This document shows, piece by piece, positions 36,801 to 43,878 of a DNA stretch of 64,000 nt. Both the position numbers and the translations under genes were made by a program. The notes below the pieces were generated by a model. That model was not told the origin of the DNA. It worked only from the letters and a program-made list of their open reading frames with translations, and ran no database searches. The stretch covers positions 2,356,001 through 2,420,000 of the forward strand of contig NZ_CP064686.1 of NCBI RefSeq assembly GCF_023100905.1, given 5' to 3'. Within the stretch, counting starts at the first letter, position 1, and every line of letters begins with the position of its first letter. The stretch is from Bradyrhizobium sp. 4 (GTDB taxonomy: Bacteria; Pseudomonadota; Alphaproteobacteria; Rhizobiales; Xanthobacteraceae).

Positions 36801-37093
36801 TGGCGGCAAGCGGCATCACCGAGCTGTTCACGGCGTTCTCACGAGCGGAAGGCCCGAAGACCTATGTGCAGCACGTCCTCGCCGCGCAGAAAGACAAGGT
36901 CTGGCCGCTGATCGAGCAGGGCGCGATCGTCTATGTCTGTGGCGACGGCAGCAAGATGGAGCCCGACGTGAAGGCGGCGCTGGTCGCGATCCATCGCGAG
37001 AAGAGCGGCAGCGATGCCGCCACGGCTGCCCGCTGGATCGAGGAGATGGGCACGAAGAACCGGTATGTGCTGGACGTGTGGGCAGGTGGATAA
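33863..37093 (+). CDS. self-sufficient cytochrome P450-reductase fusion (CYP102/P450 BM3 type)
   Basis: 1076-residue single-chain fatty-acid monooxygenase. P450 domain (about 1-470): I-helix AGHETTSG, ExxR in EALRLWPP, haem loop FGNGQRACIGRG with Cys about 412. A Pro/Ala-rich linker leads to the FMN flavodoxin domain (LYGSNLGTAEELA), then the FAD domain (RYYSISSSPS) and NADPH domain (GPGTGLAPFRGFLQER), ending in DVWAGG with the conserved C-terminal tryptophan. CYP102 enzymes hydroxylate medium- to long-chain fatty acids at subterminal positions with NADPH. The ATG at 33863 with AGGGGG at 33846-33851 is preferred to a TTG at 33839. A REP-like hairpin sits in its 5' untranslated region. Confidence 0.95.
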   Translation: MSSKNRLDPIPQPPTKPVVGNMLSLDSAAPVQHLTRLAKELGPIFWLDMMGSPIVVVSGHDLVDELSDEKRFDKTVRGALRRVRAVGGDGLFTADTREPNWSKAHNILLQPFGNRAMQSYHPSMVDIAEQLVGKWERLNADDEIDVVHDMTALTLDTIGLCGFDYRFNSFYRRDYHPFVESLVRSLETIMMTRGLPFEQLWMQKRRKTMAEDVDFMNRMVDEIIAERRKGGEATDDKDMLAAMMTGVDRSTGEQLDDVNIRYQINTFLIAGHETTSGLLSCTLYALLKHPEILKKAYDEVDRVFGPDVNVRPTYQQVTQLTYITQILKEALRLWPPAPAYGISPLNDETIGGGKYKLRKGTFTTILVTALHRDPSVWGPNPDAFDPENFSREAEAKRPINAWKPFGNGQRACIGRGFAMHEAALALGMILQRFKLIDHQRYQMHLKETLTIKPEGFKIKVRPRADRERGAYGGPVAVSSAPKAPRQPTARPGHNTPMLVLYGSNLGTAEELATRMADLAEINGFAVHLGPLDDYVGKLPREGGVLIICASYNGAPPDNATQFVKWLGDELPKDAFANVRYAVFGCGNSDWAATYQSVPRFIDEQLSKHGARAVYPRGEGDARSDLDGQFQKWFPAAAQVATKEFGIDWNFTRTAEDDPLYAIEPVAVTAVNTIVAQGGAVAMKVLVNDELQNKAGSNPSERSTRHIEVQLPSNINYRVGDHLSVVPRNDPTLVDSVARRFGFLPADQIRLQVAEGRRAQLPVGDAVSVGRLLSEFVELQQVATRKQIQIMAEHTRCPVTKPKLLAFVGEEPEPLERYRSEILARRKSVFDLLLEYPACELPFHVYLEMLSLLAPRYYSISSSPSVDPVRCSVTVGVVEGPAASGRGTYKGICSNYLANRRAGDVIHATVRETKAGFRLPDDPSVPIVMIGPGTGLAPFRGFLQERAERKVKGAALGPAMLFFGCRHPDQDFLYADELKALAASGITELFTAFSRAEGPKTYVQHVLAAQKDKVWPLIEQGAIVYVCGDGSKMEPDVKAALVAIHREKSGSDAATAARWIEEMGTKNRYVLDVWAGG

Positions 37094-37123
37094 TCCGGCG
37101 GCCGATCGTGCTAAAGCTCTCGC

Positions 37124-37798
37124 ATGATTCCCTGGGAAAAGATCGATACCGCCAAAATCCCCGGCTCCGATGAAGAGCTTCGCCTGATGCGGCGAGGCAA
37201 GGAGTTTTCCATCAAGCTCGGTACCAACGAGCTGATGAACAACCGCCTGTCAGGCTCGGAGGCCGCGCTCGCCACGCTCGCGGCGAAGCAGATCGAGACG
37301 GTCGCAAAACCTGTCGTCCTCATCGGCGGCCTTGGCATGGGTTTTACGCTGCGTGCGGCGCTTACCGTGCTGGGAGGCAAGGCCAAGATCGTGGTTTGCG
37401 AGCTCGTGCCGGCGGTCGTCGCCTGGGCGCGAGGCCCGATGGCGCAGGTGTTCGGTGACAGTCTCGATGACGTCAGGGTGAGAATCCGGGAAACCGACGT
37501 CGGCGAAACCATCCGAGCACAGCGGTCGGCCTTCGACGCCATTCTCCTGGATGTCGACAACGGGCCGGAAGGGCTGACCCGGAAGGGCAACGATGCGCTC
37601 TACAATGCGAGCGGGTTGAAGGCGGCGAAGACGGCGCTGCGGCCGGGAGGCGTGCTCGCGGTCTGGTCCTCGGGACCCAACCCGGCCTTCACCAAGCGGC
37701 TCGGGAGTGCCGGCTTCGACGTCAACGAAGTCAACATTCGCGCCACCGGAAGAGGCGGTGGCGCGCGTCACGTGATCTGGTTGGCCAGGAAGAGTTAG
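37124..37798 (+). CDS. spermidine-synthase-like SAM-dependent enzyme
   Basis: 224-residue Rossmann protein. IGGLGMGFTLRAAL is the SAM-binding glycine loop, CELVPAVVAWA carries the acidic residue that binds the ribose, and ILLDVDNGPEGL is the post-II motif. The protein resembles the small spermidine-synthase-like family; the N-terminal beta domain of true spermidine synthases is short here. It follows the P450 gene by 30 bases on the same strand. Whether it transfers methyl or aminopropyl groups is not clear from sequence. Confidence 0.75.
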   Translation: MIPWEKIDTAKIPGSDEELRLMRRGKEFSIKLGTNELMNNRLSGSEAALATLAAKQIETVAKPVVLIGGLGMGFTLRAALTVLGGKAKIVVCELVPAVVAWARGPMAQVFGDSLDDVRVRIRETDVGETIRAQRSAFDAILLDVDNGPEGLTRKGNDALYNASGLKAAKTALRPGGVLAVWSSGPNPAFTKRLGSAGFDVNEVNIRATGRGGGARHVIWLARKS

Positions 37799-37827
37799 GC
37801 CGTCTGCGCAGCAACCGGTTCAATCCG

Positions 37828-38292
37828 TCAGAACATTGTGTTGTTGTTCGCCGGATTTTCCGGGATCGGTTGCACGACGTCCCAGTGTTCGACCACCTTG
37901 CCGTTCTCCAGCTTGAAGATGTCGACGATCGCGTTGCCCCTGCTGCCGGGCTCGCGAACCGCGTGAACGTGCAGGATGACGTAGTCGCCATCCACGAAGC
38001 TGCGCTTGATCTCGCTGTGCGAGTTCGGGAATTTCTCGCGCAGGAAGCCGATGAACTTTCGGAAGCCGTCTGGACCATCGGCCGCGTTAGGATTGTGCTG
38101 GACGTAGCGGTCGCCGACATGGGCGAGGGCTGCATCGGCGTCCTTTTGGTTGAGCCCCTTCTCATAGAACGCAAGCACAGTTTTGCGATTGGCTTCTTCT
38201 TGCGCGCTACCCGCCATCGCGGCGCCGCTGGCGAGGGACAGCGTGAGGACTGAAGCAGCCACGATTGCGGCCGACCGGACGATGAGATGCAT
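37828..38292 (-). CDS. secreted SnoaL/NTF2-like protein
   Basis: 154 residues. A signal peptide of about 27 residues (MHLIVRSAAIVAASVL...SGAAMAG) is followed by an NTF2-like alpha+beta cone: FYEKGLNQKDADAALAHVGD, YVQHNPNAADG, HVHAVREPGSRG and KVVEHWDVVQPIPE, all typical of SnoaL-like polyketide-cyclase-fold proteins. The active-site Asp and His of cyclases may be present, but many of these proteins have no known reaction. It is convergent with the preceding gene (29 bases) and transcribed from its own promoter. The start lacks a good Shine-Dalgarno. Confidence 0.8.
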   Translation of the reverse strand: MHLIVRSAAIVAASVLTLSLASGAAMAGSAQEEANRKTVLAFYEKGLNQKDADAALAHVGDRYVQHNPNAADGPDGFRKFIGFLREKFPNSHSEIKRSFVDGDYVILHVHAVREPGSRGNAIVDIFKLENGKVVEHWDVVQPIPENPANNNTMF

Positions 38293-38437
38293 GTGAACTC
38301 GGAGAGGCCGCAGCCTCTTTCTTGCGGATTGAGGTTCTTGGCGATTGAGGAAAGGCTGTATAGCTTTCGTGCCGGCTTGCGTTAAGAGAGTAACCGGCAG
38401 CTCACATGGTCACCGTGAGGAGACCTTCTGCGTCGGT

Positions 38438-39352
38438 TTACGCCGCACGCGCCGCTGCGCCATGTGCGTGCTGGGCGATGGCGCCGATGATCTCCGGCCA
38501 GAACCGCATCGGCAGCGCGTGACCCATGCCTTCGATCATCAGCAGCTTTGCGCCAGGAATTGACTCTGCCGTGTCCTTGCCGCCCTCGGGGCGGACCAAC
38601 GGATCGACGGTGCCATGGATGACCAGCGTCGGTGTCTTGACGCCGTACAGTCGCTCCTTACGGCTGCCGGAGGCGAGCACCGCCCGGAGCTGCCGGCCGC
38701 CGCCGGCCGGATTGAGCCCGCGCGCGAACACGCGCTCGGCACGACCGGGATCGAGCGCCTCTTCCTCCGGAAAGGACCCGGCCCGCAACACGTTCCAGGT
38801 CTGGCCGTAGCGGACGATGAACTCCTCCTTGCTGCGCGGCGGCGGCGCCATCAGCATCGCGGCGGCCTCACGTGTCGGCGGCGGCACGCGCGGATTGCCG
38901 GTCGTCGACATGATCGAGGTGAGTGAGCGCACGCGCTCGGGAAACGACAACGTCACTTCCTGCGCAATCATGCCGCCCATGGACGCCCCGACCAGATGCG
39001 CCGACTTGATGCCGAGTGCGTCCATCAGCCCGACCGTGTCTTTCGCCATGTCGATCAGCTTGTAGGTTGCGGCCACGGGAATCCTGAGAAACCGTAGCTT
39101 CAACAACTCAAGCGGCGTCAGACGCTTGCCGCCGGTGAGATGGCTCGACTTGCCGATGTCGCGATTGTCGAACCGAACGACGCGAAAGCCCTGCGCCGCG
39201 AGCTGCTCGCAGAACGCATCGTCCCAGTGGATCATCTGGGCGCCTAACCCCATGATCAGCAGCAGCGGCTCGGCACTGTCGTTGCCGAAAGTCTCGTAAC
39301 AGATGTCGATGCCGTTGGCGTGGACGGTTTGCGGCGGCTGATAGGCGTTCAC
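38438..39352 (-). CDS. alpha/beta hydrolase (GTG start)
   Basis: 304-residue soluble hydrolase. Oxyanion region LLLIMGLGAQMIHW, nucleophile GASMGG (Ser), acid Asp in HGTVDPLVRPEGG and His in MGHALP. The GTG at 39352 (NAYQPPQTVHANGIDICYE) is preferred over an upstream GTG at 39457 because GAGGGAA lies 8-14 bases before it and family members begin at this point. The 170-bp region 39353-39522 separates it from the divergent PHA genes and must hold both promoters. Substrate unknown; family members include esterases and PHA-depolymerase-like enzymes. Confidence 0.85.
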   Translation of the reverse strand: MNAYQPPQTVHANGIDICYETFGNDSAEPLLLIMGLGAQMIHWDDAFCEQLAAQGFRVVRFDNRDIGKSSHLTGGKRLTPLELLKLRFLRIPVAATYKLIDMAKDTVGLMDALGIKSAHLVGASMGGMIAQEVTLSFPERVRSLTSIMSTTGNPRVPPPTREAAAMLMAPPPRSKEEFIVRYGQTWNVLRAGSFPEEEALDPGRAERVFARGLNPAGGGRQLRAVLASGSRKERLYGVKTPTLVIHGTVDPLVRPEGGKDTAESIPGAKLLMIEGMGHALPMRFWPEIIGAIAQHAHGAAARAA

Positions 39353-39522
39353 GGGCGCGTTCCCTCGGCTTTTGATCAATGCTGTATCGCATGGTTTCGT
39401 CTCGCAATGAAGCCGCGTCCGCGACATCAGACCCGCTGCTTGCCGGTTGACCGGCACCGCGCAACGGTGTGGTATGGCGAAAAAGGAAGGGCATCGAAGC
39501 TCTCGAGTTCAGGAGGACGCCG

Positions 39523-39906
39523 ATGACCGACAAGAGCAACGACCCCATTGCCATGTGGCAGAAGATGGTTGGCGAGATGGAAAAGGGGTTCAACTCCTTC
39601 GCCAATCAGGCCATGTCGTCGCCCGAATTTTCGCAGGCCGTGAACCGGGCCGGCGGCGTTGCTGCAGGTGCTCAGAAGCAGCTCGGCGAGCTCATGGAGA
39701 AATATCTGGTCTCCATGAATCTGCCGAGCCGGGAGCAAGTCATCGGCCTTGCGGAACGGCTGCAGTCCATCGAAGGACAGATCGGTGAGATCAAGTCGAT
39801 GCTGAGCCAGATGGCGGCGAGTTCCGGCGTGTCTCAGGGCTCCGATGCCGCATTGCGCCCGCCGCGCACCAAGCGCCCGCCATCTGAAGGCGGAGAGCAG
39901 ACATGA
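39523..39906 (+). CDS. short PhaE-like subunit of class III PHA synthase
   Basis: 127-residue protein whose central part (MEKYLVSMNLPSREQVIGL, then a predicted coiled coil ERLQSIEGQIGEIKSML) matches the C-terminal region of PhaE, the partner of class III PhaC. Full PhaE proteins are about 360 residues; this one keeps only the end that is expected to contact PhaC. AGGAGG precedes the ATG at 39523. The stop overlaps the phaC start as ATGA, so both should be made in a fixed ratio. It could be called an unannotated PHA-synthase accessory protein. The C-terminal tail PPRTKRPPSEGGE is probably disordered. Confidence 0.75.
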   Translation: MTDKSNDPIAMWQKMVGEMEKGFNSFANQAMSSPEFSQAVNRAGGVAAGAQKQLGELMEKYLVSMNLPSREQVIGLAERLQSIEGQIGEIKSMLSQMAASSGVSQGSDAALRPPRTKRPPSEGGEQT

Positions 39907-40985
39907 ATGCACCCGCCGGATTAGATTTCGCAGGGATCCCGGAGCGCATCCAGTCCGAGGTGCAGCGCGCCATCCAGCGCAGCATCAAGGGCGTCGAATA
40001 TTTCTCGACGTCCGGTCCCACGCTCGGCTCGACCCCGAAGGACGTGCTGCATTCGCGCGGCACGATGAGCCTCTACCACTATCGTCCGATGTCCGACGAG
40101 ATCTATCGAATTCCGATCTTGATCGTGATGGCGACCACCAATCGTGGTTATATTCTCGACCTCGTGCCGGGCCAGAGTTTCATCGAGTTCCTGTTGAAGC
40201 GCGGCTACGACGTCTACATGCTCGACTGGAGCGCGCCACGACCGGAGGAGAAGAGCCTCCGCATGGAGGACTATGTCCTCGACTTCATCCCGGATTGCAT
40301 CCGCCGCGTGCAGCAGGATTCCGGCGAACAGGACGTCTCCGTCATCGGCTATTGCTTCGGCGGCGTGCTGTCGCTGCTCTACGGCTCGATCCACAGGGAC
40401 GGGCCGATGAAGAATTTGATCTGCTTCACCACGCCGATCGACTTTCGCGAGATGAAATTGTTTTCGAACTTCTCCGACCGTCGCTATTTCGATGTCGATC
40501 GCCTCGTCGACAGCGTCGGCAACGTGCCGCCCGAGATGATCCTGTCGTCGTTCGAGATGCTGCGCCCGGCCTCGCGCACCGTCAGCCAGATCCAGCTCTG
40601 GGAAAACATCTGGAATGACGAGTTCGTCAAATCCTACCGGATGTTCGACCGCTGGGCGACCGACACGCTGCCGCTGGCCGGCGAATATTTCCGCACCATC
40701 ACCAAGGACCTGATGTGGGACAACAAGCTGTTCAACGATACCATGTCGGTCGGCGGCCGTGCTGCGAAGCTCGAGGACATCAAGGTGCCGTTCCTGCATG
40801 CGGTGGCGGAGCATGACCACATCGTGCCGTATGAGGCTGCAAAGCACCTGATCGCCAAGATCGGATCGGAGGACAAGGAGGAGGTGATGCTGAAGGGCGG
40901 TCACGTCTCGCTCGTCGCCGGCGCCAATGCGGTGAAGCGGCTATGGCCGAAACTGGATTCCTGGCTGGGGAAGAGATCGACATGA
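39903..40985 (+). CDS. phaC: class III polyhydroxyalkanoate synthase PhaC
   Basis: 360-residue PHA synthase, the length of class III enzymes (class I enzymes are near 600). The lipase-box-like GYCFGG carries the catalytic Cys at about residue 151; Asp at about 305 (AEHDHIVPYE) and His at about 334 (KGGHVSLVAG) complete the triad. It polymerises 3-hydroxyacyl-CoA into polyester granules. Upstream is the PhaE-like gene and downstream, overlapping by four bases, a GNAT acetyltransferase. Class III enzymes need PhaE; here the candidate partner is only 127 residues. Confidence 0.92.
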   Translation: MNAPAGLDFAGIPERIQSEVQRAIQRSIKGVEYFSTSGPTLGSTPKDVLHSRGTMSLYHYRPMSDEIYRIPILIVMATTNRGYILDLVPGQSFIEFLLKRGYDVYMLDWSAPRPEEKSLRMEDYVLDFIPDCIRRVQQDSGEQDVSVIGYCFGGVLSLLYGSIHRDGPMKNLICFTTPIDFREMKLFSNFSDRRYFDVDRLVDSVGNVPPEMILSSFEMLRPASRTVSQIQLWENIWNDEFVKSYRMFDRWATDTLPLAGEYFRTITKDLMWDNKLFNDTMSVGGRAAKLEDIKVPFLHAVAEHDHIVPYEAAKHLIAKIGSEDKEEVMLKGGHVSLVAGANAVKRLWPKLDSWLGKRST

Positions 40986-41575
40986 GTGAGCAGCGTTCCT
41001 ATCCGCGTCATGTGAAGACGGACGCGGGCGATATCGAGATCCGCCTGATGTCGCCTGCGGACGAAGCCGCGGTGCTCGCCTTCGGCAAGGGCCTGCCGAC
41101 CCACGACCTGTTGTTCCTGCCGCGCAACATCAGTGAGCCGAAGGTGCTCTCCGCCTGGGTCAAGGAGATCGAGCGCGGCGCGATCACGAGCCTGCTCGCG
41201 GTCAGGGGCGGCACGGTCGTCGGCTGCGGCACGCTGGTGCGTGACCCGCACTCCTGGTCGCCCCATGTCGGCGAGATCCGGATGGTGGTTTCGCTCGACG
41301 TGCGCGGAAAGGGGGTCGGTCGGACGCTGTCGCAGGAGACCTTCGCACTCGCGCTCGGAGCCGGCCTCGAGAAGCTCTCGGTCCAGATGACGGTCGATCA
41401 GCAGGCGGCGATCACGCTGTTCGAGAGCCTTGGCTTCAAGGCCGAGGCACTGCTGCGCGATCATGTCCGCGACGTCGACGGCAAGACCCACGATATCGTC
41501 GTGCTCGGGCACAACATCGCGCAGGTCCAGGCCCAGATGGAGGCCTATGGGCTGCCCGGCGCCGTCCAGCATTGA
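40982..41575 (+). CDS. GNAT family N-acetyltransferase
   Basis: 197-residue acyl-CoA-dependent acetyltransferase with the acetyl-CoA loop in VSLDVRGKGVGRTL (R/Q-x-x-G-x-G) and a C-terminal half LSVQMTVDQQAAITLFESLGF. The ATG overlaps the phaC stop as ATGA, so it belongs to the same operon. The substrate is unknown; the coupling raises the possibility that it modifies a PHA enzyme or granule protein. A 7-bp hairpin (41611-41632) follows. Confidence 0.87.
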   Translation: MSEQRSYPRHVKTDAGDIEIRLMSPADEAAVLAFGKGLPTHDLLFLPRNISEPKVLSAWVKEIERGAITSLLAVRGGTVVGCGTLVRDPHSWSPHVGEIRMVVSLDVRGKGVGRTLSQETFALALGAGLEKLSVQMTVDQQAAITLFESLGFKAEALLRDHVRDVDGKTHDIVVLGHNIAQVQAQMEAYGLPGAVQH

Positions 41576-41610
41576 GAACCGGTGGACGGGTGTCGGGAAC
41601 CGGATGGTCA

Positions 41611-41632
41611 GGGAGGCGCCAGATTGCCTCCC
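41611..41632 (+). terminator. hairpin after the phaE-phaC-GNAT operon
   Basis: GGGAGGC (41611-41617) pairs with GCCTCCC (41626-41632) across an 8-base loop, 35 bases after the GNAT stop. There is no T-run, so the terminator call is tentative. Confidence 0.45.
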
Positions 41633-41665
41633 ATTAAGGCTATTCACGGTTTCGTGATATCGCAC

Positions 41666-41709
41666 TGCAATATGGATATTGCATCGCACAATTAACTATG
41701 CCATATAAG
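41666..41709 (+). promoter_or_regulatory. phasin promoter with palindromic operator (candidate PhaR box)
   Basis: TGCAATAT-GG-ATATTGCA (41666-41683) is a perfect inverted repeat with 8-bp arms. Its right arm overlaps a -35-like TTGCAT (41679-41684), with an A/T-rich -10 (ATATAA, 41703-41708) 18 bases on. A repressor bound here would block RNA polymerase. PhaR, which represses phasin genes until PHA granules form and titrate it, binds TGC/GCA-rich dyads. Confidence 0.65.
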
Positions 41710-41776
41710 CCGTGCCCCGGGCCAAAACCGGACGGGGTGAGCCCATAGCTCAACCAATGAGGATGGAGAGACCCCA

Positions 41777-42232
41777 ATGACCACCGAAACCAACACCGCT
41801 TTCGAAGGCTTCAAGGACGCGTTCAAGAACATCCAGAACCTGGAAGTTCCCGAGGCCGCCCGCGAGTTCGTCAAGAAGTCCGCCAATACCGCCAAGGACC
41901 GTGCTGCCGAAGTGTTCGCTGGCTCCGAGCGCGTGACCGCCGCCGTCGAGAACGCGGTGACCGAGTCCGTCACCGAAGCCGGCAAGATCAGCCGCAACAT
42001 CCAGCAGGCGATCTACGAGGACGCCGAGGCATTCTTCGCGGGCATCGACAAGCTCGCGTCCGCCAAGTCGTTCAGCGAAGCTGTCGAGATCCAGTCCGGC
42101 CTGCTCCGCGCCCGCGGCGAAGCGTTCGTCTCGCGCGCCAAGGCGACCACCGACTATTTCGGCAAGCTCGCCGCCAACGGTGCGAAGTCCGCTCAGGACA
42201 ATTTTGCCAAGGTCTACAACAAGACCGCCTGA
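41777..42232 (+). CDS. phasin family protein
   Basis: 151-residue, almost entirely helical, Ala/Lys/Glu-rich protein of the phasin family, which coats PHA granules. The segment FEGFKDAFKNIQNLEVPEAA, a heptad-like centre and the C-terminal FVSRAKATTDYFGKLAANGA fit the phasin_2 type. GGATGGAGAG precedes the ATG. It stands alone between a hairpin and a strong terminator, so it is a separate transcript controlled by the palindrome at 41666-41683. High expression would be expected during PHA accumulation. Confidence 0.9.
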   Translation: MTTETNTAFEGFKDAFKNIQNLEVPEAAREFVKKSANTAKDRAAEVFAGSERVTAAVENAVTESVTEAGKISRNIQQAIYEDAEAFFAGIDKLASAKSFSEAVEIQSGLLRARGEAFVSRAKATTDYFGKLAANGAKSAQDNFAKVYNKTA

Positions 42233-42259
42233 TACGGCCCCTGAGTAAAAACTGAATTT

Positions 42260-42284
42260 AAGGCCCGCTTCGGCGGGCCTTTTG
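42260..42284 (+). terminator. rho-independent terminator after the phasin gene
   Basis: A-AGGCCCGC-TTCG-GCGGGCCT-TTTG: a 9-bp stem (42260-42268 with 42273-42281) closed by a stable TTCG tetraloop and followed by TTTGTT. Confidence 0.92.
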
Positions 42285-42300
42285 TTATTCCGCCGCAGCT

Positions 42301-42372
42301 GTCATTGCGAGCGAAGCGAAGCAATCCAGTCTGCCTCCTTGCTCTGGATTGCTTCGCTTCGTTCGCAATGAC
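42301..42372. repeat. REP-like palindromic intergenic repeat, copy 2
   Basis: Left arm 42301-42329 (GTCATTGCGAGCGAAGCG...) and right arm 42344-42372 are 29-base inverted repeats with one mismatch, separated by 14 bases. The core is shared with 33749-33836. Confidence 0.9.
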
Positions 42373-42390
42373 GGATAGGGTGATGCTGTG

Positions 42391-43677
42391 ATGAATACAT
42401 CAGGCACCTTCTCTTTCGACTCCCCCGGCGACGCCGAACGCGCGGCCGAATTACGCCGCGTGAAAGCGCTGGCGACGCTGGTGCTGGCCTCGACGCTTGT
42501 CCTGTTCGTCTTTGCGAAATGGCTGCTGCCTGTGCATCCCGTGTTCGGATTCATCGCGGCCTTCGCGGAAGCCGCGACCATCGGCGGACTCGCCGATTGG
42601 TATGCGGTGGTCGCGCTGTTCAAGCGTCCACTCGGCCTGCCGATTCCGCACACCGCGATCATCCAGAGCAACCAGGCCCGTATCGCCGATAAGCTCGGCG
42701 AGTTCATTCAGGTGCATTTCCTAGAGGCTGCTCCCGTCGAGGCCAAGCTGAACGAGATCGATTTCGGCTCGTTCGTCGCCGACTGGCTGCGTGATCGCAA
42801 GCGTAGTGACGACCTTGCGCGCTTTGCGCTGCGCCTGCTGCCGGAGGCTGTCTCTGCGACGGAAACCTCGGGCCTGATGACCTTCATCATCCGCCGCATG
42901 TCCTCGCAGCTCCAGGCGATCGACCTCGCGCCGCTCGCGGCCGGCACGCTGCGGGGCTTCGTTGCCGAGGGACGTCACCAGATCCTGTTCGACGATCTCC
43001 TGCGCGTGATGCACGAGACGCTGAACCAGACCGAGACGATGGCGATGATCCGTGAGAAGGTGCGGGCGGAATTGCCGACCCTGCTCAGGCTCTATCGCGC
43101 CGACAAGTTTCTGGTGAACAAGATCGTGGCCTCCGCCACCGCTTTCTTCAATGAGGTGCGTAGCGATCCCAAACATCCGTTCCGCGGCGAGTTCGATCGC
43201 ATGGTGCTGAGCTTCGTCGACCGGCTCGGCACCGACCATGCCTATATCGACCGCATCGACGGTTTGAAGCGCGATCTGCTCGCGCGTCCCGAGCTCGCCG
43301 ATCTCGCCCGCACCGTGTGGGCCAACACGCGGTCCTTCATCGAGCGTAGTGCAAGCGGCGAGACGCAGGTCCTGCAGCATCATCTCGCCGGTATGTGTGT
43401 CGCGGCGGGCGAAGCGCTTGCCGGCGATGGCGAGCTGCGCGGCGAGATCAACAAGGGTCTGGTCGCGGTGCTGCGCAGTTTCGTCGCGGACCAGAAGAGC
43501 GGCGTTTCGACCTTCATCTCCGACCAGGTGAAATCGTGGGACATGGCGCAGCTGATTTCGCTGATCGAAATCAACATTGGCCGCGACCTGCAATACATCC
43601 GCTTTAACGGCTCGCTGATCGGCGGGCTCGCGGGTCTTGCGCTTTACTCCGTAGAATTCCTGCTTCGATTGTTGTGA
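42391..43677 (+). CDS. DUF445 family membrane-associated protein
   Basis: 428 residues. N-terminal hydrophobic stretch (about 22-60, including FGFIAAFAEAATIGGLADWYAVVALF), long helical middle part, and a C-terminal hydrophobic segment LIGGLAGLALYSVEFLLRLL, matching DUF445 (YheB/YjiN-like). The family is anchored to the membrane at both ends and has no established function. ATG at 42391 is used; a GTG immediately before it is equivalent. It begins 19 bases after the REP-like repeat. No partner genes are evident. Confidence 0.85.
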   Translation: MNTSGTFSFDSPGDAERAAELRRVKALATLVLASTLVLFVFAKWLLPVHPVFGFIAAFAEAATIGGLADWYAVVALFKRPLGLPIPHTAIIQSNQARIADKLGEFIQVHFLEAAPVEAKLNEIDFGSFVADWLRDRKRSDDLARFALRLLPEAVSATETSGLMTFIIRRMSSQLQAIDLAPLAAGTLRGFVAEGRHQILFDDLLRVMHETLNQTETMAMIREKVRAELPTLLRLYRADKFLVNKIVASATAFFNEVRSDPKHPFRGEFDRMVLSFVDRLGTDHAYIDRIDGLKRDLLARPELADLARTVWANTRSFIERSASGETQVLQHHLAGMCVAAGEALAGDGELRGEINKGLVAVLRSFVADQKSGVSTFISDQVKSWDMAQLISLIEINIGRDLQYIRFNGSLIGGLAGLALYSVEFLLRLL

Positions 43678-43878
43678 CTTTTGCGTCACGGACGCTCGCA
43701 TTCACGCGCCGGCCTATTGTGGCCTCGGGTTTCACCCGCTTGAATGTAGGGAACCGGCGTTCTAGCTGATTCATGGTGCGCTGCGGAACGTTCGAAAAGC
43801 TGGCGTGTTGGAATTCATACCTATTTGCCGGCCTCGCAGCCGGTGGTCTTTTCAGCATTTCTTCCGAGGGATCCATTG

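Noticed and set aside
39457..39457. Upstream GTG start for the alpha/beta hydrolase
   Set aside because: It would add 35 residues of shifted composition; GTG 39352 has a good ribosome site.
43678..43878. Possible small gene in the 200-bp gap after DUF445
   Set aside because: The only open frames lack a ribosome site and any recognisable sequence.
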